A stretch of DNA of 64,000 nt from UBA6109 sp035366835 (GCA_035366835.1 DAOSIS010000013.1:1-64000), one strand, 5' to 3'; numbered from the stretch's first letter, positions 36,160 through 45,017 are shown. The notes: generated by a model from the letters alone, not told the origin. Numbers and translations are program-made.

Positions 36160-37302
36160 TCAGTACCGGAAGATCGCCGCGATCGGCAGCCGGTCGGGGA
36201 CCTCATCGGGCGGCAGGGCGTAGACCTTCCCTCCGCTCAGAACGGTCTGGATCGCCGCAAAATCGAGCAGATCCTGGTCTCCGGGCTGCATGGTTTCGTG
36301 CAGCCGGACTTCGCCCTTCTCGGAGTCGAACGTTCCGAAACGCTGCATGCCCAGGGCGACGAAGAGCACGGCGATTCGGCCGTGAACGGTTGCCGAAAGG
36401 ATCTCTTCGATCCGGCTCGATGTGAGCCCCGTGCCCGAAGACTGGCGGTACTGTGCGATCGCATCGGTCTGCGCCCTCGCAAAGAGAGGCTTGACGATCT
36501 GCCATGCGGCCTTCTGAAGCTGATCCGCGTTGACCCCCTTCGGATTGCCGGGTATCCCTTCCGCCACAAGATGAGGGTACGTGTTCGCCTCCTTGTAAAT
36601 CGGGAGGAGGTACTCTACACCGGCCAGCACCAGCGGAACCCGTTCCTCTTTGAGAAAATCGCGCAGGCCTTTGTCGATCTGGCGGAAGTATTTCAGGATG
36701 TTGTCCTTGGTGTCTTCGATCTCGGCGCCGTGCCCGGAAATCATTGCCCCCTGTCCGCCCGCGGAGCCGGCGCGAAAGCGGACCTGCTTTTCCGGCTGAT
36801 CCAGCTGGAGCGCCTCGGCGAGGTTCTTCGGTATCGTCTCCAGGTCGACTTCCGCGGCGCTGAAAGCGGAGCCCTCCAGAAGGCGCACGCCGTTCTGGCT
36901 CAGCGCCAGGATGTAGAACCGGCCTTCCGAACCCAGCGCCGGCAGCAGCGGCTTCAGATGGAAACGATCGTCCACGACCGCCAGTTCCGGAAAGGCGGCC
37001 GGCAGGCAATAGCGGCGAAAGATTTCCGCGGAAGCGAAGATCGCAAGCCCGTCCCCCTGCCGCCTCCAGAAGAGGACATTCCCCACGAGCGACTGGGCGG
37101 GTTCGAGGAGAGATTTTGCATCCTGGGGGCGGCAGCCGCGGACCACGAGTTTTTCCTCGGCTTCGCGCAGGAGATTCCGCAGGCGGATCTGGTTCTGCTG
37201 GCTTTCGGCGCCGGCCCGGTAGGTCGGCATGAAAATCGATACGCAAAGTCCTTTCTGTGCATCGGTCAGGTTCTTCAATTCGTCCTTGGAAAAGGTGTTC
37301 AT
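36160..37302 (-). CDS. baeRF-family protein (bacterial archaeo-eukaryotic release factor-like)
   Basis: 380 residues. The whole length follows the baeRF3/7-type pattern: C-V-S-I-F-M-P-T-Y-R-A-G (20-31), L-L-R-E-A-E-E-K-L, D-D-R-F-H-L-K-P-L-L (111-120), R-F-Y-I-L-A-L-S-Q-N-G-V-R-L-L-E-G (128-144), L-V-L-A-G-V-E-Y-L-L-P-I-Y-K-E-A-N and the C-terminal V-A-L-G-M-Q-R-F-G-T-F-D. These proteins share the fold of eRF1/Pelota and are proposed to act on the ribosome or peptidyl-tRNA. A G-G-Q tripeptide at 182-184 sits in the loop where eRF1 has its catalytic GGQ. It is divergent from the aminomutase gene, with its own predicted promoter. Confidence 0.85.
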   Translation of the reverse strand: MNTFSKDELKNLTDAQKGLCVSIFMPTYRAGAESQQNQIRLRNLLREAEEKLVVRGCRPQDAKSLLEPAQSLVGNVLFWRRQGDGLAIFASAEIFRRYCLPAAFPELAVVDDRFHLKPLLPALGSEGRFYILALSQNGVRLLEGSAFSAAEVDLETIPKNLAEALQLDQPEKQVRFRAGSAGGQGAMISGHGAEIEDTKDNILKYFRQIDKGLRDFLKEERVPLVLAGVEYLLPIYKEANTYPHLVAEGIPGNPKGVNADQLQKAAWQIVKPLFARAQTDAIAQYRQSSGTGLTSSRIEEILSATVHGRIAVLFVALGMQRFGTFDSEKGEVRLHETMQPGDQDLLDFAAIQTVLSGGKVYALPPDEVPDRLPIAAIFRY

Positions 37303-37469
37303 AGGCCTCTACTCCCTTCTCGTGGGCATTTTCTTTCCGGATGGGAAACGACGGGGAAAGACTTTGAAGCTTGGGTTGCAGGAGCGCATCGCCGGGTGCA
37401 GACACCAGATTTTTCCAGGAACCGTATCCGGTTTCGCGGTGTTGCGAAACCGTCGTTTCCCTAGTGAAA

Positions 37470-37499
37470 ACTATAGTGAATGTTGGCGCCGAAAAGCAA
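37470..37499 (-). promoter_or_regulatory. Predicted promoter of the baeRF gene
   Basis: TTGCTT (complement of 37494-37499), 18 bp, TATAGT (complement of 37470-37475), giving a leader of ~160 nt. The hexamers are the same as those before the glutamate dehydrogenase gene. Confidence 0.4.
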
Positions 37500-37594
37500 A
37501 CACTTTTTCGGGAAAAATCCGTTTGGACGATTGCTGAAGATGTGCTAGGAGACCAACGGCCCGTTCTGCGGGCCTCGAGCGGGGGACACGGGAA

Positions 37595-38695
37595 ATGGAC
37601 AGGATACCGATCGGCGCGCTTCTCCGGAGCCGCGGGTCGCGCGAGTGGAAGCGCTGGGAGTGGCAGTACCAACAGCGTGTGCGGACGTGGGCCGATCTGG
37701 TGCGTCGGACGGGCCTGGTGTCCGCCGGGGCAGACCGCTGCCGGGACGTTGTCCGCCGCTATCCGGTTTCGATCACGCCCTATTACCTGTCTCTTGCGGA
37801 CTGGTCGGACGGGTCGGATCCGATCCGACGCCAATGCGCCCCCGCCGCCGAAGAGATCGATGTCTCCTCCGGCGGCATCCCGGACCCTCTGGAGGAGGAA
37901 ATCCGGATGCCGGTGCCGGGTCTGATCCATCGCTATCCGGACCGATGCCTCCTCCTCGTAACGAACCGCTGCGCCGCATACTGCCGGCACTGCAACCGGA
38001 AACGGCTCTGGAAAAAGGCGGACCCGTCGCGGCGGGAGGGGTACTACTGCCGCATGATCGACTACGTCTCCCGGAGCCCCCGGATCCGGGAAGTCATCCT
38101 CTCCGGCGGCGACCCCCTGACGCTGCCGGACCCGGTGATCGAGGGAATCCTTGCCCGGCTGTCGGCGATTCCCCACGTCGAAGTGCTGCGCATCGGGAGC
38201 CGCACCCCCGCCGTCATGCCGATGCGGATCACGCCGGGACTGTGCCGGATGCTCAAGAGATACCGGCCCCTGTGGTTCAACACGCAGTTCAATGCGGCCC
38301 GCGAAGTGACCGGCGAAGCGGCGGAGGCCTGCGACCGCCTGCTGAGCGCGGGAATTCCGGTGTCCAACCAGTCGGTCCTCCTGAAGGGCGTCAACGACGA
38401 TCCGGACGCGATGAGGGATCTTCTTCATGCCCTTCAACGCATATCCGTCCGGCCCTATTACCTGTTCCAGTGCGATCCCGCGGAAGGGACCGATCACTTC
38501 CGCGTGGACCTGCGGAAGGGGATCGAACTGATGGAGAGGATCAGGACCACGACTTCCGGCCTCTGCCTCCCGCGATACGTCATGGACACGCCCGATGAGA
38601 GGGGCAAGGTCCCTCTCCATCCGCGTTGCATTTCCGGGGACGGCGATGCGGGGGAACCGCACAATTTTTTTGACAATTGCCCGGAAATGAAATAA
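37595..38695 (+). CDS. epmB: KamA/EpmB-family radical SAM aminomutase (EF-P lysine modification)
   Basis: 366 residues. Radical SAM, PLP-dependent lysine 2,3-aminomutase family. It has the 4Fe-4S motif C-A-A-Y-C-R-H-C (C126, C130, C133), S-G-G-D-P-L-T-L, R-I-G-S-R-T-P-A-V and the C-terminal G-K-V-P-L whose Lys is expected to hold PLP. Of the two family branches it looks closer to KamA (Y-Y-L-F-Q-C-D-P-A-E-G) than to E. coli EpmB, but it lies directly upstream of efp and epmA, so supplying beta-lysine for EF-P is the likeliest role. Catabolic lysine aminomutase is the alternative. ATG 37595 follows a G-rich GGGGGACACGGG site. Confidence 0.85.
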   Translation: MDRIPIGALLRSRGSREWKRWEWQYQQRVRTWADLVRRTGLVSAGADRCRDVVRRYPVSITPYYLSLADWSDGSDPIRRQCAPAAEEIDVSSGGIPDPLEEEIRMPVPGLIHRYPDRCLLLVTNRCAAYCRHCNRKRLWKKADPSRREGYYCRMIDYVSRSPRIREVILSGGDPLTLPDPVIEGILARLSAIPHVEVLRIGSRTPAVMPMRITPGLCRMLKRYRPLWFNTQFNAAREVTGEAAEACDRLLSAGIPVSNQSVLLKGVNDDPDAMRDLLHALQRISVRPYYLFQCDPAEGTDHFRVDLRKGIELMERIRTTTSGLCLPRYVMDTPDERGKVPLHPRCISGDGDAGEPHNFFDNCPEMK

Positions 38696-38771
38696 GTGTC
38701 GCTTGAAAAAAACCGGAGGCCTTCGGGGAGGCCGATGCCCGGTTGACAGAGACGACCAAAGGAGAACATCC

Positions 38772-39338
38772 ATGCTGTACACAGCCAGCGATCTGAAGAA
38801 GGGCCTCCGGATCAAGATCGACAACGAACCGTACGTCATTACCGAATTCAACTTCGTGAAACCCGGCAAGGGTCAGGCCCTCTACCACTGCAAACTCAAG
38901 AACATGATCAACGGAAACCAGTTCAGCCGGACGTTCCGGTCGGTCGACAATTTCGAGGCCGCCGATCTTCAGCACAAGAAGATGCAGTATCTCTACAAGG
39001 AAGACGATAAGTACTATTTTATGGACAACGAGAGCTACGAGCAGGTTTTCCTGACGGAAGAGCAGATGGGGGACGCCAAGAACTTTCTCATCGAGAACGT
39101 CGAGGCGGAAATCCTCCTGTTTGAAGACCGTCCCATCGACATCAGCCTCCCCAATTTCGTGGACCTCGTCGTCGCCCAGGCCGAGCCCTGGGCGCGGGGC
39201 GATTCCGTGACGGGCAACACCAAACCGGTGACGCTGGAAACCGGATACAAGATCCTCGTCCCGACCTTCATTGAGGAAGGACAAAAGATCCGCGTCGATA
39301 CCCGTACGGGCGAATACCTGACCCGGGTGAAAGATTAG
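38772..39338 (+). CDS. efp: Elongation factor P
   Basis: 188 residues. It relieves ribosome stalling at proline runs. KOW-like domain I carries the tip loop F-V-K-P-G-K-G-Q-A, whose Lys33 corresponds to the modified Lys34 of E. coli EF-P. Domain III ends with K-I-R-V-D-T-R-T-G-E-Y-L-T-R-V. AAAGGAG precedes ATG 38772. It is flanked by the aminomutase and the EF-P lysine ligase, so the lysine is expected to be beta-lysylated. Confidence 0.97.
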   Translation: MLYTASDLKKGLRIKIDNEPYVITEFNFVKPGKGQALYHCKLKNMINGNQFSRTFRSVDNFEAADLQHKKMQYLYKEDDKYYFMDNESYEQVFLTEEQMGDAKNFLIENVEAEILLFEDRPIDISLPNFVDLVVAQAEPWARGDSVTGNTKPVTLETGYKILVPTFIEEGQKIRVDTRTGEYLTRVKD

Positions 39339-39346
39339 ACGTCTTC

Positions 39347-40267
39347 ATGAGCGACTGGCGGGCGGCCCGAAAAATAGTTGCCCTGCAGCGGCGGGCCTTG
39401 ATGCTTGAAGCGGTCCGCCGCTTCTTCTCCCGGCGCGGATATCTGGAAGTCGAAACCCCCAACCGCATCCCGGCCCCGGCCCCGGAGCACCATGTCGATG
39501 CCGTGGCCTGTGGCGGCTGGTACCTCCATACCTCCCCCGAACTGGCCATGAAGCGCCTGCTGGCCGTCGGATTCCCCCCTCTCTTCCAGATCTGCAAGTG
39601 TTACCGCGATGCCGAGCGGGGGGATCGTCACCTCCCCGAATTTTCGATGCTGGAATGGTACCGTCCGGGTGCCGATTACCGCTTCCTCATGACGGAATGC
39701 GAAGAATTGATCTGCTTCGTCGCATCGGAACTCGGCCTGGGATTCTCCATCCCGTTTCGGGGCGGCGCCATCGATCTGGGCAGGCCCTGGCCCGTTCTGA
39801 CCGTCCGGGAGGCCTTCGCCCGATTTGCGTCGCTCTCCCTCGACGAGGCGCTTTGCAGGGACGTCTTCGACGAAACGCTGGCCCTGGAGATCGAGCCGCA
39901 TCTGAGCGGAAACCGACCCCTGTTCCTTTGCGACTACCCCCTTGCCCTCGGCTCTCTCGCACGCTCCAAGGCGGAGGATCCCTCCGTGGCGGAGCGCTTC
40001 GAACTCTACCTTGGCGGACTGGAGATCGCCAATGCCTTTTCCGAGCTAATCGATGCCGTGGAGCAGCGTCGTCGGTTTGCCGAGGCGAACGACTTCCGCG
40101 TGCGGACAGGCCGGAATGCCTACGCCCTTTCCGAACCTTTTCTGCAGGCTCTGGCCGAGATGCCCGCATCCGCGGGCATCGCCCTGGGAATCGACAGACT
40201 CGCCATGATCTTCACCGATTCCCATTCCATCGACGACGTCGTGTGCTTCGTCCCCGAAGATCTGTAG
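39347..40267 (+). CDS. epmA: EF-P--(R)-beta-lysine ligase EpmA (GenX/PoxA)
   Basis: 306 residues. Class II lysyl-tRNA synthetase catalytic core without the N-terminal anticodon-binding domain, as in EpmA (about 325 residues). Motif 2 is C-Y-R-D-A-E-R-G-D-R-H-L-P-E-F-S-M-L-E-W; motif 3 is G-I-A-L-G-I-D-R-L-A-M. It attaches beta-lysine to EF-P. It starts 8 nt after the efp stop with a poor ribosome site, so it is probably coupled to efp. Confidence 0.94.
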   Translation: MSDWRAARKIVALQRRALMLEAVRRFFSRRGYLEVETPNRIPAPAPEHHVDAVACGGWYLHTSPELAMKRLLAVGFPPLFQICKCYRDAERGDRHLPEFSMLEWYRPGADYRFLMTECEELICFVASELGLGFSIPFRGGAIDLGRPWPVLTVREAFARFASLSLDEALCRDVFDETLALEIEPHLSGNRPLFLCDYPLALGSLARSKAEDPSVAERFELYLGGLEIANAFSELIDAVEQRRRFAEANDFRVRTGRNAYALSEPFLQALAEMPASAGIALGIDRLAMIFTDSHSIDDVVCFVPEDL

Positions 40268-40459
40268 CAGGTCCTTCAAAAATGCCTGTCTGCGGCGTTG
40301 TCTCGTCTTCCCTTCGGCAAACTGAGGGCGGACCTTGAAGGCCGCAGGGGGCCTGCCGAACCGTCCGGGCCCTGCATCCGGATATGCTTGGCCAGCCTGC
40401 CCGGAAGCGTCCATCGACGCTGGAAAAGCACGCCCGAGCGCCAGAACGGAAACGTCGTA

Positions 40460-40488
40460 TTGACAAGCCCCGGTTTTTCCTTTAGAGG
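40460..40488 (+). promoter_or_regulatory. tolQ: Predicted tolQRA promoter
   Basis: TTGACA (40460-40465), 17 bp, TAGAGG (40483-40488), 54 bp before the tolQ ATG. The -35 is perfect and the -10 is weak. The ~190 bp before it (40268-40459) hold no gene. Confidence 0.45.
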
Positions 40489-40542
40489 TAAGTCCTCCAA
40501 AAAACGGGGCAAAAGGCACGTCCGCCGAAGGAGGTTCTGTTC

Positions 40543-41277
40543 ATGTCCGCAGTGGAGTTGGGAGGGAGTTTTCACGGGAGTCTTCTGAACATGATTCTCG
40601 AGGCGGGGGGCGTCGTCCAGTTTGTCCTTCTGGTCCTCCTGATCTTCTCCATCGTGTCCTGGGCCATCATCTTCATGAAATACCTGACGTTCCGAAAGGT
40701 ATCCAAGGAGAATGACCTTTTCTTGACCGCTTACGCGAAGAGCGCGAAACTGTCCGAGATTTTCAACGAAGCGAAGAAGTTCCGCTATTCCAACGTGGCC
40801 GAGGTTTTTCGCTCGGCGTACACGGAACTGGTCAAGATCACCAAGGCGCTCAAGGGATCGCCGGCGCAGAAGGAGCCCGAGGACGCCGGATCGATTTCCC
40901 TGGAAATGAAGGGGATCGACAACGTGGAACGGGCCATGGGTCGTGCCGCCGGCTCGGAAACGACGAAACTCGAGGGCGCGCTGGCCTTCCTGGCTACGAC
41001 GGGAAGCGCGTCCCCCTTCATCGGGCTGTTCGGGACGGTCTGGGGAATCATGGACACCTTCAAAGGGATCGGTGCGCGCGGGTCGGCGACACTGGCCGTC
41101 GTCGCGCCGGGCATCTCCGAAGCGCTGATTGCGACGGCGGCGGGTCTGGCGGCGGCCATACCGGCCGTCATCTTCTACAATTATTATCTGCAACGCATCC
41201 GCAATATGACGCTCCAGATGGACAACTTCGCGGCCGAGCTGCTCAACATTATCGAACGCAGCTACGTCAAGCGTTGA
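40543..41277 (+). CDS. tolQ: Tol-Pal system proton channel subunit TolQ
   Basis: 244 residues, MotA/ExbB family with three membrane segments (about 21-43, then a pair near 150-170 and 190-215). With TolR it uses the proton gradient to energise TolA during outer-membrane constriction. G-L-F-G-T-V-W-G-I-M and the P-G-I-S-E-A-L-I-A-T-A-A-G-L family block are intact. AAGGAGG 8 nt before ATG 40543 is a near-perfect site. Confidence 0.95.
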   Translation: MSAVELGGSFHGSLLNMILEAGGVVQFVLLVLLIFSIVSWAIIFMKYLTFRKVSKENDLFLTAYAKSAKLSEIFNEAKKFRYSNVAEVFRSAYTELVKITKALKGSPAQKEPEDAGSISLEMKGIDNVERAMGRAAGSETTKLEGALAFLATTGSASPFIGLFGTVWGIMDTFKGIGARGSATLAVVAPGISEALIATAAGLAAAIPAVIFYNYYLQRIRNMTLQMDNFAAELLNIIERSYVKR

Positions 41278-41310
41278 ACGGGTGCCGGGACGAATCTTTT
41301 GGAATTTGCG

Positions 41311-41736
41311 ATGCGATATTCTCGGAAACGAAATTCGAACGGTGACAAACCCCTGTCGGAAATCAACGTCACGCCTCTGGTGGACGTCGTTCTTGTGCTG
41401 CTGATCATCTTCATGGTGACGGCGCCGATGCTGCAGATGGGGATCGACGTCAATCTGCCCAAGGTGCGGTCGAAGAGCATTGATGTCTCGGAAGAGAAAC
41501 TCGTTCTCACCATCAATGCCTCGCGCGACATCTACATCAACAAGGCCAAGACCGCCCTGAACGACCTGAGCGGGAAACTGGAGAGCATCTTCGCTTCCCG
41601 GATCGACCGGGAGGTTTTCATGCGGGCGGACAAGACCGTGCCCTACGGCTTCGTCGTCGAGGTCATGGCCGAAGTCAGAAAGGCGGGCGTGGACCGCCTG
41701 GGGATGATCACCGAGTCCCCCGAGGCGTCCCGATGA
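41311..41736 (+). CDS. tolR: Tol-Pal system subunit TolR (ExbD family)
   Basis: 141 residues. Short cytoplasmic head with S-E-I-N-V-T-P-L-V-D-V-V-L-V-L-L-I-I-F-M and its proton-path Asp in the single membrane segment, then a periplasmic domain. The start is uncertain between ATG 41311 and an in-frame TTG at 41299; neither has a strong ribosome site. The stop forms an ATGA with tolA. Confidence 0.94.
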   Translation: MRYSRKRNSNGDKPLSEINVTPLVDVVLVLLIIFMVTAPMLQMGIDVNLPKVRSKSIDVSEEKLVLTINASRDIYINKAKTALNDLSGKLESIFASRIDREVFMRADKTVPYGFVVEVMAEVRKAGVDRLGMITESPEASR

Positions 41737-42482
41737 CCGGCTCCATGGGCATCGGAGCGCGGAACGACGGGAGGTTTCGCCTTCGGGGGATGCTGGTCAT
41801 TTCCGTCCTGCTCCACACGCTGATGCTTTCCATTCTCCTTGCCATGCCGATGATCCCGTCTCCGAAGCTGACGTTCGGACCCACCTATTCCGTTCAGCTT
41901 GTCAGCTCGCCCGAGGTCTTCCGCCCTGATCGCAGCGCGACGTCCCTGGCAGGGGAAATCGGCGGCGTGACCCGCGAGAAGCCCATCCTTCTGAAGAACC
42001 GCATGGAGGCGCCGCCCCCAATCAGGACCATCGAGATCCGCAAAGAACGCACCGAGGAAGTGGAGAAAGCCATCGAAAGGCTGCGGAAGAAGGTCGCCGC
42101 TTCCTCGGCCACGCCTGCCCCCGCCGCCAAGCCGCAGGCCCAGAGAGACGTTCCGGCCGCCGCGCCGGCTGCGAGACAGGGCGACGTCGATGCCAGGATG
42201 CAGGCCTACTACGCGGCGATATGGGCCAGGATCAAGGGACAGTGGGCGCTCCCCAAAGGCATCCTTCCCGGCGACAATCTGGAGGCCGTTCTCCATGCGA
42301 GGATCCTCGGGAACGGGACGCTGAACGAGGTGGATTTCGAGAAGCGCTCCGGGAACCGCTTCTTCGACGAATCCGCCCTCAAGGCGGTCAGGAAGGCGGC
42401 GCCTTTCCCGCCCCTGCCGGAGTGGGTGCGGGAGGGAAGCATCGAGGTGGGCATCCGTTTCCACTCTCTGGAGGCGCGGTAG
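41733..42482 (+). CDS. tolA: TolA-like protein with C-terminal TonB/TolA domain
   Basis: 249 residues. Membrane segment (about 20-40), a charged/Ala-Pro-rich spacer (about 95-150) and a C-terminal TonB-like domain (Y-Y-A-A-I-W-A-R-I-K-G-Q-W through the end) with A-R-I-L-G-N-G-T-L and F-D-E-S-A-L-K-A-V. It links the TolQR motor to TolB/Pal across the periplasm. The spacer is shorter than in E. coli TolA (421 residues). Position directly after tolR by ATGA fixes the role better than the sequence does; a TonB is the alternative. Confidence 0.88.
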   Translation: MTGSMGIGARNDGRFRLRGMLVISVLLHTLMLSILLAMPMIPSPKLTFGPTYSVQLVSSPEVFRPDRSATSLAGEIGGVTREKPILLKNRMEAPPPIRTIEIRKERTEEVEKAIERLRKKVAASSATPAPAAKPQAQRDVPAAAPAARQGDVDARMQAYYAAIWARIKGQWALPKGILPGDNLEAVLHARILGNGTLNEVDFEKRSGNRFFDESALKAVRKAAPFPPLPEWVREGSIEVGIRFHSLEAR

Positions 42483-42553
42483 CAGGTTGATGGAAAAAAA
42501 CCTCTGCGGCATCCTGAGATTATCGAAGGGTCACCCGTCCTTCGCCGTTCGCG

Positions 42554-42640
42554 GTTCGACAGGCTCACCGTGACATGGTACAGGGAAGGCTGAGGGAATC
42601 GTCATCCTGAGCCTGTCGAAGGATGAGCCTGTCGAAGCAT
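42554..42640. repeat. Intergenic inverted/direct repeat cluster (TGAGCCTGTCGAA units)
   Basis: The 13-mer TGAGCCTGTCGAA occurs at 42608-42620 and 42624-42636 and in inverted form at 42555-42567. This is a dispersed repeat type common in many bacterial genomes, and it can fold into a long hairpin in the 278-bp gap between tolA and tolB. Confidence 0.7.
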
Positions 42641-42760
42641 CGGGCGGCCCTGCATACGGGCAAGGCCCGTCTAAGTATGGGACAAGCTTTTGACCGCCTG
42701 CGGGATGCGTTTTTCTTGGTGCGGTAGAGGGCTGTCAAGAAAGGATTGAAACGAATTCTG

Positions 42761-44074
42761 ATGCGTCGTTTTCTGCTGGCGATTTGCGTTCTCTTCTTCA
42801 GTGCTGCCTTCTCTCCCGCGGGACCGGCGGGGGCGAAGGTCTACATCGACATCGATTCGCCGACCTTCCAGAAGTTTCCCATTGCCGTAACGAACTTTGT
42901 CGCCCTCGGCGGCGGCAGCGACCCCGAGATCTCCGCATGGTTCGCCGCCGAAATGGGCCGATATCTCCAGATGACGGGCTTTTTCAGCCTCATCGACCGG
43001 AATGCATTCCTGGAGGATCCGAGTTCGGCGGGCATCACCGCCGACAAGATCCGCTTCGACGACTGGACGGCGATCGGCGCGGATTACCTGGTCAAGGGAG
43101 GGTTCCAGGAAGACCGGGGGAATCTGGTCGCCGAATTCCGCCTCTTCGATGCCGTCAAGGGGGAGATGCTGGTCGGGAAGAGATACACGGGCAAGGCCGC
43201 CGAACGGCTCTCCATGGTGCGCAGCTTCCTGGATGAAATCCTCCTGTCGTTGACGGGCGAGCGCAGCCCCCTCGATACCAAGATTGCTTTCGTGATGAAG
43301 AAGGGGAAGGAATCGGACATCTACACCGTCAACTTTGACGGGACGGGCCTGACGCGCCTGACGAATGAGCGGGCGATCGTCATGCTGCCGAGATGGTCGC
43401 CCGACGGCAAGGCGATCGCGTTCACGTCGTATCGCCAGGGGAATCCCGACTTGTACGTCTACGGCGTCGACAGGAGAGACATCCGCAGGATCACGGGATT
43501 CAAGGGACTGAACCTCTGCGGCTGCTGGTCACCCGACGGCGGCAAGCTGCTCTTTACGCTCAGTTATGTCGGGAACGAGGAAATCTATGTCGTCGAACTG
43601 GGGTCGGGGCGCCTGAAGCGCCTGACGCACAATTTCGATATCGACGTTTCGCCGGTCTGGTCGCCGGACGGCGGCAGGATCGCATTCGTCTCGGACCGTT
43701 CGGGATCCCCGCAGATTTATCTCATGGATGCGGAAGGAAACAATCCGACCCGGCTTACCTATGAAGGGAACTACAACACGTCCCCCGCCTGGTCACCCCG
43801 CGGCAAGAAGATCGCCTTCGACGGTTCCGTCGACAAGCGCTTCCAGATCTTCACGATCAACGAGGATGGCACGAATCTGACCCAGTTGACCGCCGGGATG
43901 GAGGACTGCGAATCTCCCTCCTGGTCCCCGGACGGGCGCTATATCGCCTTCAGCATGAGACGCGGAGACCGGATCAGGATCTGCGTCATGAACGCCAACG
44001 GTTCCAATATCCGCGTTCTGTACGAAGGGGTCGACAACGGCATTTCGCCGGCCTGGTCGCCGCGGCTGAGGTAA
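42761..44074 (+). CDS. tolB: Periplasmic beta-propeller protein TolB
   Basis: 437 residues from ATG 42761. Signal peptide (M-R-R-F-L-L-A-I-C-V-L-F-F...A-G-A-K), N-terminal D2-like domain, then a six-bladed beta-propeller with repeated W-S-P-D-G motifs (about 205-435). It binds Pal and TolA in the periplasm. The start is unsure: an in-frame TTG at 42746 directly follows AAGGA with no spacing, while ATG 42761 is ~15 nt from it. It is followed by an intrinsic terminator. Confidence 0.95.
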   Translation: MRRFLLAICVLFFSAAFSPAGPAGAKVYIDIDSPTFQKFPIAVTNFVALGGGSDPEISAWFAAEMGRYLQMTGFFSLIDRNAFLEDPSSAGITADKIRFDDWTAIGADYLVKGGFQEDRGNLVAEFRLFDAVKGEMLVGKRYTGKAAERLSMVRSFLDEILLSLTGERSPLDTKIAFVMKKGKESDIYTVNFDGTGLTRLTNERAIVMLPRWSPDGKAIAFTSYRQGNPDLYVYGVDRRDIRRITGFKGLNLCGCWSPDGGKLLFTLSYVGNEEIYVVELGSGRLKRLTHNFDIDVSPVWSPDGGRIAFVSDRSGSPQIYLMDAEGNNPTRLTYEGNYNTSPAWSPRGKKIAFDGSVDKRFQIFTINEDGTNLTQLTAGMEDCESPSWSPDGRYIAFSMRRGDRIRICVMNANGSNIRVLYEGVDNGISPAWSPRLR

Positions 44075-44106
44075 AAAAGGATGCCCGCTTCGATGGAACT
44101 GCAGAG

Positions 44107-44144
44107 GGGGCCGATGTACCGCTCAAGGGCGGGCCCCATTTTTT
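44107..44144 (+). terminator. Terminator after tolB
   Basis: GGGGCC (44107-44112) pairs with GGCCCC (44132-44137), followed by A and six T. The loop is long (19 nt), so it is a moderate terminator. Confidence 0.55.
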
Positions 44145-44257
44145 GATTGACCTGCGGCCGGGGTTTGTGATTTATTACAATCGTTTTCCGTGTAAGCGAA
44201 CGCTAACGAATTTCTAGCGCAATGACTGCAATCGTACGGGAGAAAGGAGAAGGAAGA

Positions 44258-44920
44258 ATGAGAAGGAACATGGTCATGTTCGGAATTGTCGCGTTGGTTC
44301 TTTGCTTCGGCCTGGTCTTTGTGACAGGATGCGCCAAAAAGTCCGTCGTTAAGGAGGAGGCCGGAGTGTCCCAGGCCGACGAGGCGAAGGCGAAGGCGGC
44401 CGCCGATGAGGCAGCCAGGTTGAAGGCTCAGCAGGAACAGGAAGCGCGTGAGAAGGCCGAGCGTGAGAAGGCCCTGTGGGAGAAGGCGGAACGGGAACGT
44501 CTGGCGAAAGAAGCGGCCGCAGCCGAGGAAGCCAGGAAGCTGGCCGCCAAAGAGGCAGCGCGCCAGAAGATGGCCGCCCCGGAACTGATGGACATCAACT
44601 TCGATTTCGACAAGTACAATCTCCGTCCACAGGATCGCGACATCCTGAAGCGGCACGCCGAATGGCTGCTCAAGAACACCGAATTCGCAGTCGCCATCGA
44701 GGGACACTGCGACGAGCGCGGCACCGCGGAATACAACATGGCCCTGGGTCAGAGAAGGGCGGAAGCAGCGAAGAAATTCCTTCAGGATTCAGGCGTGGCC
44801 GAAGCGCGGATGAAGACGATCAGCTACGGCAAGGAACTGCCCCTGGATCCGGGTCATAATGAAGCGGCATGGACAAAGAACCGGCGCGCACATTTCGTCG
44901 TGACGCCGCTCAGCAAGTAA
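44258..44920 (+). CDS. pal: Peptidoglycan-associated lipoprotein Pal
   Basis: 220 residues. Lipobox F-V-T-G-C gives a lipid-anchored outer-membrane protein. A ~70-residue Ala/Lys/Glu-rich helical spacer follows, and then the OmpA-like peptidoglycan-binding domain: I-N-F-D-F-D-K-Y-N-L, I-E-G-H-C-D-E-R-G-T-A-E-Y-N, L-G-Q-R-R-A, and N-R-R-A. The long charged spacer is larger than in E. coli Pal (173 residues). AAAGGAGAAGGA lies upstream of ATG 44258. Confidence 0.95.
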   Translation: MRRNMVMFGIVALVLCFGLVFVTGCAKKSVVKEEAGVSQADEAKAKAAADEAARLKAQQEQEAREKAEREKALWEKAERERLAKEAAAAEEARKLAAKEAARQKMAAPELMDINFDFDKYNLRPQDRDILKRHAEWLLKNTEFAVAIEGHCDERGTAEYNMALGQRRAEAAKKFLQDSGVAEARMKTISYGKELPLDPGHNEAAWTKNRRAHFVVTPLSK

Positions 44921-45017
44921 CCGTTTCCCGCGGTTCGTGGCGGATCGGGAAGAAATTGTGGGTCAAGACTCTCCCGCCGGACGGTCGGCGGAAGGTCTGG
45001 ATGATGCGGTTTTGAAG

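Noticed and set aside
44147..44181. Possible pal promoter (TTGACC with TTTATT/TACAAT downstream)
   Set aside because: No pairing of -35 and -10 gave a 16-18 bp spacer with two acceptable hexamers.
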